From assembly GCA_032622095.1 (NCBI GenBank), contig CP136064.1, forward strand, positions 140,263,954 through 140,327,953: a DNA stretch of 64,000 bases, given 5' to 3'. The first letter of the stretch is position 1, and each line of letters opens with the position of its first letter. The translations under genes and the position numbers were made by a program. Source of the DNA: Siphonodentalium dalli. Lineage: Eukaryota; Mollusca; Scaphopoda; Gadilida; Siphonodentaliidae. Shown here piece after piece: positions 10,454 to 20,499 of this stretch. Below the pieces are notes generated by a model that saw only the letters and a list, made by a program, of their open reading frames with translations, was not told the origin of the DNA and ran no database searches.

Positions 10454-13400
10454 CTAGTCAGGACTTGGCGTCAGTCGATCAACATATACTCTCCAGAGAA
10501 ATGCGGCTTTGTTCACGAAAAAGTCTATTAGTTCATTTTCTAATTCGGGATCACAGTATATGTTTTCATGTAGACATGTTAGTAGAACGCGCGTTTTGGA
10601 TTCTACATCCAGTTTGTCATACTGCATATAAATGTCTACATGAAACAAGTTTAGTAGCTCGAATTCAAAGGTATTTCGATCGTCGCAAATGGAAGAACAT
10701 TCGATTAAGGCATGTTTTACAAGATCTTTATGTTTGTTGTTACATAATACGCAGGTTTCTTCATTTGTTTCCAGGATACAAATAAGGCGTGCAATAAGTA
10801 GATATGATTTTTTATGGGCTGGGTATATGCGACAATTTTCCCATAGCCGGGACATGCATAACGTTGGATGGACGGCAGAGAACCTGGCAAGTCGATTATC
10901 CTCATTTACGCTCATGTCCCAATATTCTCTATTAACTTTTGACCATGATTCGTTTATGGCACATTTCCATGTGGATTTCTTAGGGAATATTGAATTTTCG
11001 ATGTAGTTCTCAAGAGCTTCGGTCATGTCATATTTGTTAAGAGTGTCAATGATGTCAGACATGTAACTTGATGATGAACATGTAGTGCCAACGAAGTACT
11101 GGTATAAGCGCGTGAGAAATACTTGTTTCACAGTTTTAGAAGATTTTAAGTTGCACAAAGAACCGAAGAATGACATTTTACGTTTTTCGATAAGTGACAC
11201 CATAGACGAGGTTCCGACTAATCCTTGCGCAATAACCGTTTTTGTACGATGGTGAAGGCCCTGGTAATATTTTAAACAAAATCTGTGTGTTCGTTCCAGG
11301 CGATCAACGTGTTTTTGGTTCAAATTCCAGATAAGTTCAGACCCGTACAGCCCTTTAGGTATGACCACCGACGAATATATCAACGAGCAACTTGTTGGGG
11401 TCATACCACCCGGGTACAGGCCGGCGTTGTTGAGCATCATAAACGTGCTACGAGTCTTATCGCATATATGCTCAGTGAATATTCCATTAAAGTCATACTT
11501 ATCAATATAAATGCCCAAATGAGTTATGTTAGTGGTTTCTTTGACATCTGATGTACCAAGGTTCCAAAGTCGATCCTGACGCGAAAATTCGGATTTGGTT
11601 TCATTAAATACCACTACAGCGCATTTATTTGGGTTATATCGATACCGCCATTTGTTACTGTAATCGTAACAAATATCACATAGTGCTGATAAACCAGATT
11701 TGCTGAGAGACAGCAGAACCATATCGTCTGCATGTGTCGGGGACGTACAATTTACACCGAGCATGTTTAAGCCAAACGGCGAGTTTGCAAGGATATGTAT
11801 CAATTCGTCAACGTAGATCATATAGTACAAAGGGGAGAGGATTCCTCCCTGCCTGGCTCCCTGTCGTACATCAAACCACCTGGAAAAAACGTTGTTATGA
11901 CGAATAGAACAGGTTACATTGATCAGAAGCTCGCGCATCAATCGAAATAAGTTTCCTCTGAATCCACATGTGTGCAATTTGTATAACAATCCGTTAACCC
12001 AGACGGTATCGAACGCTTTCCAGACGTCTAAAAATAGGCTATACAGCTTTTGTTTACTATCGGATACATATGCGATACATTCTTTCATTACATATGACGT
12101 CATTGTTGCGCTTATGCCCTTTTGGAAACCGTGCTGAAGCGGATGTACATTAATTAATTTTGGGGCGTATAATTCTATTCTAGCTTGTAAAATCTTTTCG
12201 AGTAACTTGTATAAAGTGGGCATCAGCGTTATAGCTCTGTAACTATCAAAGTCAGTTCTGGATTTTGAACCGCCTTTGTATAGTGTTATGATTACACCAC
12301 GTTTAATCTGTGAAGGGATAATTTGTGTTTGAATCATGACTGTCATAAGATTAGATACCGTTTGAGTTAACTTCTGGCTTCCATATATCAGGTGTTCATT
12401 CGATATGGCATCCCAACCGGTTGCTTTTCCAACACTCAGGCTACGATAAGCAGAAAGTAATTCAAGTGGAGTTACACAAAAGAGTATGTCATTACAATTA
12501 TCATCATGCTGATCGCTCGTGGTTTTTCGCGTAACAAATTCATTGACATAGTTGAAGTGCTGTGTGTCAAACTCGGGTCTATATAGCGGCGAATATAATT
12601 TTTCAAAGTAAGATGCCCATCCTTCTGAAATTTCGTGATCATGGCGAAGAGTCTGTCCCTCATATGAAAAATATGCATTCTTATCGATGTGATTTTTCTG
12701 ACGTTTCGTATGTAAAATGCGGAATAAATAGTTCTGATCAATTTGAGCACGTTTATCGATTTCATCGTTTTGTTCGGCCAGGTATTTACTAGAGGCTTTT
12801 CTATATTCTCTACGGAAGTCACATTTCGCATGTTTATAATTTATATAACTTTCCAAGTGAGTATCTGCGCGAGGCCTGCCTTCATTCACCCAAGATTGCC
12901 GAAGAGTCCGCATATTTGCATGCATAATTTTCAAATTTTCGTTCCAGAATGGTTTCAGGTATTTTTTGAATTTCTTTTTTGGCAGGGTTGTTTTAGATGC
13001 ATTTGATATTGCACTTACTATTGAATCGTATAATATACATGGATCGGTTTCCTGTTGATCTAATTGGTCAAATGAGTTCAATTCTGAATCAAGAATTCGG
13101 TTGTAATGTTCAAGAATTTCAGGGTGATATTTGGCCTTTTTCCAATCTACAATGCTGTGTCCGTCAATGTCTGATTTAACTACATGTCGATCTCGTAATT
13201 CAATGCTTATGCTCAGAGTAACTGGTCTGTGATTGGACACATTGATGGCATCATCATCTAAAACGCGCACCTCTCGAATGAAAGGAATAAGAGTGTGTGG
13301 GATCATAATGTGATCAACTATCGTTCCTTCGTGTAGGCCATCACCAAAAGGGACGCATGTCGTACGCGGACAATCATGACAAAAAGTATGGTTCACAGAC

Positions 13401-14047
13401 AACATTTCGATTCGCTTGACAAGTTTTCTGAATGCCATGTTTCGGTCATCGGATTTCTCAAATTGGCCATTAAAGTCCCCCATTACTATTACATTGCCGT
13501 ATGCTTTGTACATATCACAAACGTCGCCAAGAGTCTTCGTGTATTCGTCGTAAAATTCGACCGAGTAATTTGTAGAAGGCAGGTAAATCTGCAATAGGTA
13601 CAAAAAACATTCATCTGTTATTCTTATTTGTATTCCTATTATTCTATCGTCGTCAATTGCAAGAGGGCTTATTCGTTCAGAAATTCTGGTGTGCCATAAC
13701 AGTGCAACCCCGCCACTCGGTCTCCCTCTTTTATTGGGGATCCTTTGGCGGGAATCACAAACTGCATGGTATTCATAATACTTGTCGAGCGAACCAAGAA
13801 AATTTGTATCACATTGATAAAGCCAGTGTTCACTTAGACCTATTATGTCATGTATACCACTTTTGAGCAACTGACTCAAGTAATAACCGGACGACATGAC
13901 GCCTGTAGCATTCCATGTAATCATATTAAGATTAGCGGTTTCCATTTTACAGTTACAATTGATTGGTGACAAGTAAACGTCCTGATTTCGTTTACCGCTA
14001 AAGCACAAAAATGCGGTGAATGCTAACAGTGCAAAAATTTTACACAT
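10454..14047 (-). CDS. LINE-A ORF2: APE endonuclease-reverse transcriptase
   Basis: About 1197 residues from the first ATG. The frame is open further upstream to the ORF1 stop but without ATG. An unusual hydrophobic stretch (KIFALLAFTAFLCFSG) precedes the endonuclease. Endonuclease motifs are TWNATG, SEHW, YLPSTNY, MGDFN, IVDHI and SNHRP. RT motifs follow: FLDVWKAFDTVW (catalytic Asp about residue 674), QGARQGGILSPL, HADD (Asp pair about 774-775) in place of the common YADD, and THLGI. Near the C-terminus lies C-x2-C-x9-H-x4-C (CVLCNNKHKDLVKHALIEC). It nicks target DNA and copies the element RNA by target-primed reverse transcription. No frameshift is seen. Confidence 0.93.
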   Translation of the reverse strand: MCKIFALLAFTAFLCFSGKRNQDVYLSPINCNCKMETANLNMITWNATGVMSSGYYLSQLLKSGIHDIIGLSEHWLYQCDTNFLGSLDKYYEYHAVCDSRQRIPNKRGRPSGGVALLWHTRISERISPLAIDDDRIIGIQIRITDECFLYLLQIYLPSTNYSVEFYDEYTKTLGDVCDMYKAYGNVIVMGDFNGQFEKSDDRNMAFRKLVKRIEMLSVNHTFCHDCPRTTCVPFGDGLHEGTIVDHIMIPHTLIPFIREVRVLDDDAINVSNHRPVTLSISIELRDRHVVKSDIDGHSIVDWKKAKYHPEILEHYNRILDSELNSFDQLDQQETDPCILYDSIVSAISNASKTTLPKKKFKKYLKPFWNENLKIMHANMRTLRQSWVNEGRPRADTHLESYINYKHAKCDFRREYRKASSKYLAEQNDEIDKRAQIDQNYLFRILHTKRQKNHIDKNAYFSYEGQTLRHDHEISEGWASYFEKLYSPLYRPEFDTQHFNYVNEFVTRKTTSDQHDDNCNDILFCVTPLELLSAYRSLSVGKATGWDAISNEHLIYGSQKLTQTVSNLMTVMIQTQIIPSQIKRGVIITLYKGGSKSRTDFDSYRAITLMPTLYKLLEKILQARIELYAPKLINVHPLQHGFQKGISATMTSYVMKECIAYVSDSKQKLYSLFLDVWKAFDTVWVNGLLYKLHTCGFRGNLFRLMRELLINVTCSIRHNNVFSRWFDVRQGARQGGILSPLYYMIYVDELIHILANSPFGLNMLGVNCTSPTHADDMVLLSLSKSGLSALCDICYDYSNKWRYRYNPNKCAVVVFNETKSEFSRQDRLWNLGTSDVKETTNITHLGIYIDKYDFNGIFTEHICDKTRSTFMMLNNAGLYPGGMTPTSCSLIYSSVVIPKGLYGSELIWNLNQKHVDRLERTHRFCLKYYQGLHHRTKTVIAQGLVGTSSMVSLIEKRKMSFFGSLCNLKSSKTVKQVFLTRLYQYFVGTTCSSSSYMSDIIDTLNKYDMTEALENYIENSIFPKKSTWKCAINESWSKVNREYWDMSVNEDNRLARFSAVHPTLCMSRLWENCRIYPAHKKSYLLIARLICILETNEETCVLCNNKHKDLVKHALIECSSICDDRNTFEFELLNLFHVDIYMQYDKLDVESKTRVLLTCLHENIYCDPELENELIDFFVNKAAFLWRVYVDRLTPSPD

Positions 14048-14092
14048 ACTGAGGCAGATAACATGTTTCACACAAATAAACAATAATATGCT

Positions 14093-15673
14093 TTACTCGT
14101 AGGATTTATGAACCCACATCCTGCAGGTGGCACCCCTTGGCCAGAATTGGTGCCCGAGAACATAGTCGAGATCATCATCACATATGTTTATGCGAGCACA
14201 GTTGCCCCTCAGCATTCGCAAAACCGTAAATCGAGCTTCTTTATAAATAAGGTGCTTCTTAATATCATGGATGGTAACTGAGTCAGCAAATCCTCCAAGG
14301 TACACTTGCGTAGTTTTAATCGGCCTGTCATGCTTATAATGGAAGAAATAGTCGTCCTGTGAATCAACTGCTGATCGAGTAGGTGTCTGACGGGTGTGCT
14401 TGTCTTCGTGTAACGGGACTTCTGAATGATAGCTCACGTCATTTGGTTTACTGGAATGTCTGGAATGCGAACTTCTGACAGAATGAGCATCGCTCTCGTC
14501 CGGATAACAATCATCTGTAGCGCATTTCATCAATTCATTTAATGTTTCTGCGATATTTCGCTGTGTATTGGATACATCTGCCATGGATTGACCCACACAC
14601 TCTACGAATTGTTGAAGATTGTTTGTCACTTGTGTTGTAAAGTTGCGGAATTCATCCTTCATAGCATTTACATTGTGTTTGATCGTTTCATTTATCATTT
14701 TATCACTCGAATTTGTTGGCTGAATGTGTTTTTTGTTAACAATGTCTCTAAATGTTGCTAGTTGTCCTTCGAAACTCTTTTGCTTCTTGTCAAACTCGTC
14801 GAGACCTTGCACTACACCACACATATCACGTTTAACGTCTGCTATCTCACTTTTAAGTTGCTTCGCGCCCGAATATTTGTCATCTTGTATACGTTCCACT
14901 GTCATTATTTCTTGATTCAATTTTTCATCCAAACTTTTTATTTTCTTGTCCATAAGAGAGAAATTCGTTTTTAGCTGCTCAACGTCTTTAATTATACCGA
15001 GTTTTTCTTCAATTTTGTCCAGCCGTGCTTCTAAATGCTTCACTGATGTGTCAATATTTGGAATCCGTTCATTAAAGTCTTTGTGAAATGATTCGTTTTC
15101 AGTTTTTATCAGAGAAATGTCTCGTAGTATTTTAACGATTGAGTTATTTATATTTACAGTTGAATCCTCATCATCATTGATCATACCAGAAACAGATGGT
15201 CGACTGATGCTTTTATTATGTTTTCCACTTTTACTAATAATTTCACCAAGAGTATCTGTATCCTTGTCGACCATGAATTTCATTAACCTGTAAATGTCAA
15301 CAGCCATCCTCATATTCCTACTGTTTTTATCAATTGCATGGTCTCCTGATAGATTTCGAACAACACGCTGCTTCATTGACGCAGATGACTCATATGGAAA
15401 GACATCATCAGATTTCACATGCATGAATACATTTTCGCGCAATGTTTCTAGAAGTTTATCCTGATTTCCGACAAAGTCTATGATAGTCCCAGTAAAAATA
15501 TCTTGTGTTGTCGAATTGATGAATTTTATAACGGAATGAAGGTTGTTTATGGTTCTGTTGTTGTCCTCTGGCTTACGTGTATATTGCTGAGATTCTATGC
15601 TGTCATACCATGTAGAAAGGCATTCGTCCAGTGGTCGCTGGTCATTAACACTCATAGTACTGTTATCTCCCAT
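14093..15673 (-). CDS. LINE-A ORF1 RNA-binding protein
   Basis: 526 residues starting at an ATG (MGDNSTMSVND). Residues 40-150 form a helical N-terminal region, about 176-315 a heptad-rich coiled coil (HLEARLDKIEEKLG), about 385-450 a polar Ser/His-rich linker, and about 453-522 an RRM-like fold with VYLGGF (RNP2-like) and CARINI (RNP1-like), ending WPRGATCRMW. There is no CCHC knuckle. LINE-B ORF1 has the same order of parts and the same closing WPRxxxCRxW. By analogy it packages LINE RNA as a trimer or multimer. The stop TAA is in frame with ORF2, with no other stop between them. Confidence 0.88.
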   Translation of the reverse strand: MGDNSTMSVNDQRPLDECLSTWYDSIESQQYTRKPEDNNRTINNLHSVIKFINSTTQDIFTGTIIDFVGNQDKLLETLRENVFMHVKSDDVFPYESSASMKQRVVRNLSGDHAIDKNSRNMRMAVDIYRLMKFMVDKDTDTLGEIISKSGKHNKSISRPSVSGMINDDEDSTVNINNSIVKILRDISLIKTENESFHKDFNERIPNIDTSVKHLEARLDKIEEKLGIIKDVEQLKTNFSLMDKKIKSLDEKLNQEIMTVERIQDDKYSGAKQLKSEIADVKRDMCGVVQGLDEFDKKQKSFEGQLATFRDIVNKKHIQPTNSSDKMINETIKHNVNAMKDEFRNFTTQVTNNLQQFVECVGQSMADVSNTQRNIAETLNELMKCATDDCYPDESDAHSVRSSHSRHSSKPNDVSYHSEVPLHEDKHTRQTPTRSAVDSQDDYFFHYKHDRPIKTTQVYLGGFADSVTIHDIKKHLIYKEARFTVLRMLRGNCARINICDDDLDYVLGHQFWPRGATCRMWVHKSYE

Positions 15674-16120
15674 TGTCAGTTATTTAATCGATTAACAGCG
15701 TGATAAAGCGACAACTAATTATCTCGTAGGGGAATTCACTGCATGGTGTCCAGTGACAAGTCTAGTACTCGTGGTACTCATGCGTGAAATTTTCACACGG
15801 CGAGAGGTCCAATACTGTGGACGTACATGGTGAGTACAGTTCACGGGTAGACAGGAGTAGGGTCGGGAAACATGGCGACTGTATCAAAAATCAATTTATG
15901 ACATCGAATACTTGGACAGAACAAATGTTTTTTTTTTACCACCTTTCGAGAATCCAACGCCGATCATTCCAAATTCCATCACAATATGAAACACGAGAAA
16001 CATCACAATAAGGCTCCGTTCATCATATAACTATAACACTGCCCATTTTGAGAAATAAAACGATAATTTGCGGAGCACAAAATAATCTGACTTTTGTTTA
16101 CACCGGAAGTTACGAAGTTT
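15674..16120 (-). promoter_or_regulatory. LINE-A 5' UTR / internal promoter region
   Basis: The block 15784-15885 is conserved in the otherwise diverged LINE-B 5' UTR (63034-63135), including TGAAATTTTC, GGTGAGTA and AACATGGCGA. Near the 5' end is an ETS-like ACCGGAAGT at 16102-16110; LINE-B has ACCGGAAGC at 63349-63357. Conservation in untranslated sequence suggests a promoter. Small upstream ORFs differ between the two copies and so are not the reason for it. Confidence 0.6.
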
Positions 16121-16560
16121 CGCCTATCTTAAATGTGTCACACTACGATGTTTATAGACTAAATTGCTCAAGATGGCTTCCAAAATGGCAACCAAATTTG
16201 TAAAAATGTAATTATTTACACATATCCCGAACATTATTCTCTGCGTTATCCGAAAAGGTAGCAAATTGTGACTCACTTGGTTATTATACGTGTTAGTTAA
16301 TTAACTGACACCTGTGTTCTATTATTTTTGTCCTAGTTCCGTATGGGGCATAACAAATTCATTTTAAAGTTGCAGTATGGAATTTTGCGGACAACCTCTT
16401 TTGTGATTCTGGCCATATTATTGAAAGGAAATGGGCAGAACTTTGAAACGGAACTGAGATGAACCATGAGATGTGGGTAGTCTGGACCATTATGATAAAA
16501 ATTATCAACTGGATACAGGGTGGAAGCCAAGATGGCAGCCAGGGAGTTACTCTATGATCA
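16121..16560. repeat. P2 left arm, inner part
   Basis: Pairs with about 18945-19335 reversed, including GTTAGTTAATTAACTGACAC near 16292 and its partner near 19170. It carries the ATGGC pair at 16173/16185. It continues the arm interrupted by LINE-A. Confidence 0.85.
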
Positions 16561-18944
16561 TAGATGAGGATAATAGGTATACAGCGAGTTATTGTATGGT
16601 CACGAATGATGTGTGGGTATATAGGGAGTGCCCTGTTGGTAACGGTGGGACGTATATTTATATATGTTGTGGACGTGTTATCATTGGTGGTGTATGGGGA
16701 GTAGATGTATGATCATGGATGTCGTGTATTAGGATGGCAAGTGTGGAACTTATGAGTGGTCGTATGTGATGGTATTAAATATCTGGAAGAGCTTACCATT
16801 GGTGATGTGCATATGTATACATGGATCGACTCTATGGTCATGGATATGGCGAATATGTATACATGTAGTGGCTGTATGGTCCATTGCGAGGTGAATATGT
16901 ATACAATGAGTGACTGTGTGATCGTGAATGTAGTGAATATGTATACATAGAGTGACTATATGGCCATGTGTCGGGTGTAGGTGTATACGTGGTGTTCATA
17001 CATGGTGACTCGTGGCTGTATCGTCATTTGTGGTATGTACGGGTATAACCAAGTATGGCTGTATGATCAGGTGTACGTGTATAAAGTTGGTGACTATATT
17101 GTCATTTGTGTTGTGTTTATGTACATATGGAGTGACTTGGGTAATGGGTGGGTTGTACATGTGTACCTTGGGTGGCTATCGCTTTCCACAATAACTCAAG
17201 GATATGTTAATCAATGGAGAGGTCATCTCAGAGAGTTATCCATCTTGATTGTATTTATGTACATGGGGGGGGTGTTAAGCGCGGAAAGCGATAGCCACCC
17301 ATTATCACACAGTCATTAGATATATACATAAACAACACAGACATAACAATATAGTGACCCACTGGATACATGTACACCTGACCCATGACCACGGATGACC
17401 ATACAGCCATGCGTCACAATACAGGCACACCGGGTATACTCCTAAACATGACCCATAACCAGATAGTCACTCCTTGTATACCCATTCATCTCACCATTGA
17501 CCATAAGGCATCCCTTGTATAACTATTCTCCAAACACATGGTCAAATAGACAATCAATATATACATCAACACCACAACAATGACCATAAAGTCACTCCGG
17601 ATATACATATGCACGTCACCAATGGCCATATAGCCACCCGCTTCATACACATACCCTCACCAATGGCACCAGGTATAATCCTTCACCTGACCTATGGCCA
17701 TATTATGCATATAGTCACCCAGTCTGTACCTATTCATAAAACATTCATACACGATCATGGTCAATCCTTGTATACATATTCACCTCAACATTGGCCATGT
17801 CACTCCCTGTATCTCTTATTTGTCACACCATAGCCGCATAGTCACTCAATATATACTAATACACCCCAGCCATGTCAGTAAAGTCACTCCATGTATGCAT
17901 ATACACCTTATCCATGGCCATATGGCCACTCGCTATATACACATATTCCTCGCCCATGACAATACAGCAACACATGTGTTTACTGGTATAACCTACACAT
18001 TACCATACCACCACGAGTCACCAAACAGGAACACCAGGTATACGCATACGCGTGACACATGACCATTTAGTCACCCCTGTATAGATGTCTATTACATTTA
18101 TGATCATACAGTCACTACTTGTATACCTACATGTACTCATCTCACCATTGACCATACAGTCACTACATGTATACCTATTCGGCACACATAGTCATATAAT
18201 CACTCGATATACATATGCAGCCCACCGTAGACCATATATTCACTCCAATGGCCATTCCGTCCTTCCAGATATACACACGACCTCTCAAACAATCCATACT
18301 TGCATATACACCTCACACATGACAATTCAGCAATTCACTATATAATCATACACGCCATCCATGATAATACAGCTAATCCATATACATCCACCAATGATAA
18401 TACATCCACGAGATATATAAATATACATCCCACCCGTTACCACAAAGACGCTCCCTATATACCCACACGTTCGATAATGTCCACCCAGCTTACTCCCGAT
18501 ATTCATATTCAATCATGACCGTACAGTCATTCCATGTATACCTATACACATTACCGTAACCATAAACGCCCACCCTATTTATCCACACACTCCATCCATG
18601 ATCATACAGACAACACATGTACATCCCACCCACGACCTTACAGTCACTCCAGATATACATAATCAACACATAGATGACCATGTAGCTATATCCATACACC
18701 ACACCAATGCCCATACAGGCACACCTGGTGCACCCGTACTGGGTATACACAATCATACACCATACAGTCACTCCATGCATACCGATTCAACTCACACCTG
18801 ACCATGACCTCTCCCTGTATACCTAGATGCATCTTACAATGGACAACTCACTCATAACCATATAGTCACTCATTGTATACCTATTCACATAAGTCATGAC
18901 ATACAAAAACTCCCTGTATACCTAATACCCTCACGTGTGATCAT
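16560..18944. repeat. Orientation-switching ~40-45-bp minisatellite, core of P2
   Basis: From 16560 to about 17187 the units read like TATACATGGAGTGACTGTAT. From about 17283 the same unit is on the other strand (CATACAGTCACTCCATGTAT) to about 18944. A 19-bp inverted pair TGGGTGGCTATCGCTTTCC (17169-17187) and its complement (17283-17301) frame the turn. The right side is roughly 2.5 times longer than the left, so one arm expanded. There is no gene here. Confidence 0.9.
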
Positions 18945-20275
18945 AGGGTAACTCCCTGGCTACGATCTTGGCATCCAATGTTTTTAGCATAATGGACCAG
19001 AATTAGTCAAACATTATGGTCCATCTCAGATCTGTCTCAAAGTTCTGCCCATTTCCATTCAATAAATATGGCCAAAATCACAAAAGAGGTTCTCGGCAAA
19101 ATTACATACTTTAAAATGAATTTGTCTTGCCCCAAACGGAACTGGGACAACCAGAATAGAACATGTAGTTGTCAGTTAATTAACTAACACGTATTATAAC
19201 CAAGTGAGTCACAATTTGCAGAGAATGTTCGGGATATATGTAAAAAATTAACAATTTACAAATTTGGTTGTCATTTTGGAAGCCATCTTGAGCAATTTGG
19301 TCTATACATACCGTAGTGAGACACATTTAAGATAGACCAAAACAATAAACTGCTTTCAATCCAAACATTTTACCTGAAAAAATGGTCCGAACCTGAAAAG
19401 TGAATTTTTGCCAATATTTATGTCAAGTTTTTGAGAGAAAAGTCCTATATTTTTGACGATGTTAGTGGTGACAATAGTAACAATTAACCATGGTGAATGA
19501 GACATGTTAGTATTCAATGTATAGAATGCAGAATAGCCAATTTTATACATCAACCACAACTTGTAAGCGATTGCGGGACACGCTGGTGTAATATTTACCA
19601 TTTTCCATATTTTGGCAGCCATTTTGAGCCAATGTAAGAATTTTGGTTCCAGTGATTTGGAACATTCATAGGTAATGATATGCCTCACTTACATTACAAA
19701 GTTCTGTTCATTTCTTGTTGAAATATGACTAGAATCCCAATTGTGATTTTTTGTAAAATTTTATACCGCATTCTGTAAAATCAAATTTTTGAGGTATCGG
19801 AAGGGGCTAGGAACCCAATAATTCCATATTGAATTGCTCCAATGATCAGTTAATATACAAAACACAAAATAAAGTTGCATTACTCAACCAGTTCCAAACA
19901 GCATGAATTGATCCAGAAGATATTTGTGAAAAAAATGTCATATTTTCAACTTCCGGCGGCCATATTGGCGGCCATCTTATGAAAATTTGGATATGTTTTG
20001 GTCCAAATGAAGCATGGTCACCTCCCAACTATAATTGCATTGAGAAACTTTGAGAAGATGCGATTTTCACAAAAAAAGGATGGCATAAACCACACAACCC
20101 AAAAACTGAGATTTTCAAAAAGGTCAAGGTCAAATTAAAGTTCAATGTGACCTCCAAAATCTGGAACCAGTCAGTTTAGTGATACTCACCAACCACTAAA
20201 CAAACTCTGAAAGTTTGGCGCTTTTATCACAAAGTGAACGATTTTGCAACTACCCCCCCCCCCCCCCACCCCCAC
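18945..20275. repeat. P2 right arm (uninterrupted)
   Basis: A continuous counterpart of the split left arm. It carries ATGGC pairs at 19272/19284 and 19961/19973 on the minus strand. It ends in a C-tract at about 20252-20275. It is the empty-site reference for both LINE-A and the 474-bp TTAA element. Confidence 0.85.
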
Positions 20276-20324
20276 GGTAGCTATGGGCTGGTCATGGACC
20301 CATGGGTGCCCATGTAAATGGGAA

Positions 20325-20485
20325 ATGGGCACCGGTTCCTAAAGGTAGTTCATGCTACATGTAACTCCGTCTGAAATATATAGGGCATTCTCCTGTGTGT
20401 CTAAACTTGTAAAGGACCCATGCCCACGTATTGACATATATGTAGTTATTGCATGGGCACCGGTTCCTAAAGGTAGTTCATGCTA
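20325..20485. repeat. 33-bp direct repeat pair
   Basis: ATGGGCACCGGTTCCTAAAG and the following 13 bases occur identically at 20325-20357 and 20453-20485. The sequence between is unrelated. It could be a remnant of a small tandem duplication. Confidence 0.8.
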
Positions 20486-20499
20486 ATTCATGGCTATGT

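Larger units (their letters stand above)
9866..16120 (-). mobile_element. LINE-A: near full-length two-ORF non-LTR retrotransposon
   Basis: On the minus strand the order is 5' UTR (about 16120-15674), ORF1, ORF2, then a ~590-bp 3' UTR ending in a (TA)n tract near 9866. Both ORFs are open and all visible catalytic motifs are present, so the copy looks young. It sits inside the left arm of P2. About 110 bp present in the right arm at the corresponding point are missing here, which indicates a target deletion rather than a tidy duplication. Endonuclease plus RT plus a C-terminal CCHC motif places it in the CR1/Jockey superclade. I do not assign a clade. Confidence 0.9.
8563..20275. mobile_element. 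Giant palindromic element P2 with minisatellite core, disrupted by later insertions
   Basis: The left arm, read as 8563-9865 plus 16121-16560, matches the reverse complement of one continuous right arm at 18945-20275. The two parts of the left arm are separated by LINE-A. Outer ends are G-rich at 8563 and C-rich at 20275. Subtracting LINE-A and the 474-bp TTAA element leaves an ancestral element of about 5 kb. The centre is a minisatellite that flips strand near 17235. No transposase ORF and no clear target duplication were found. Confidence 0.8.

Noticed and set aside
14048-14083. TTG codon at 14083 as LINE-A ORF2 start
   Set aside because: A non-ATG start is not expected in an animal LINE without evidence; the first ATG at 14047 was used. 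The same was done for LINE-B (TTG 60807 rejected, ATG 60789 used).
16560-18944. Possible CRISPR-like array of short repeats
   Set aside because: Units are contiguous and diverged with no unique spacers, in a eukaryotic setting; it is a minisatellite.
8563-20275. Target-site duplication for P2
   Set aside because: Flanks at 8555-8562 and 20276-20283 share no convincing repeat, and the G/C-tract ends prevent exact placement.
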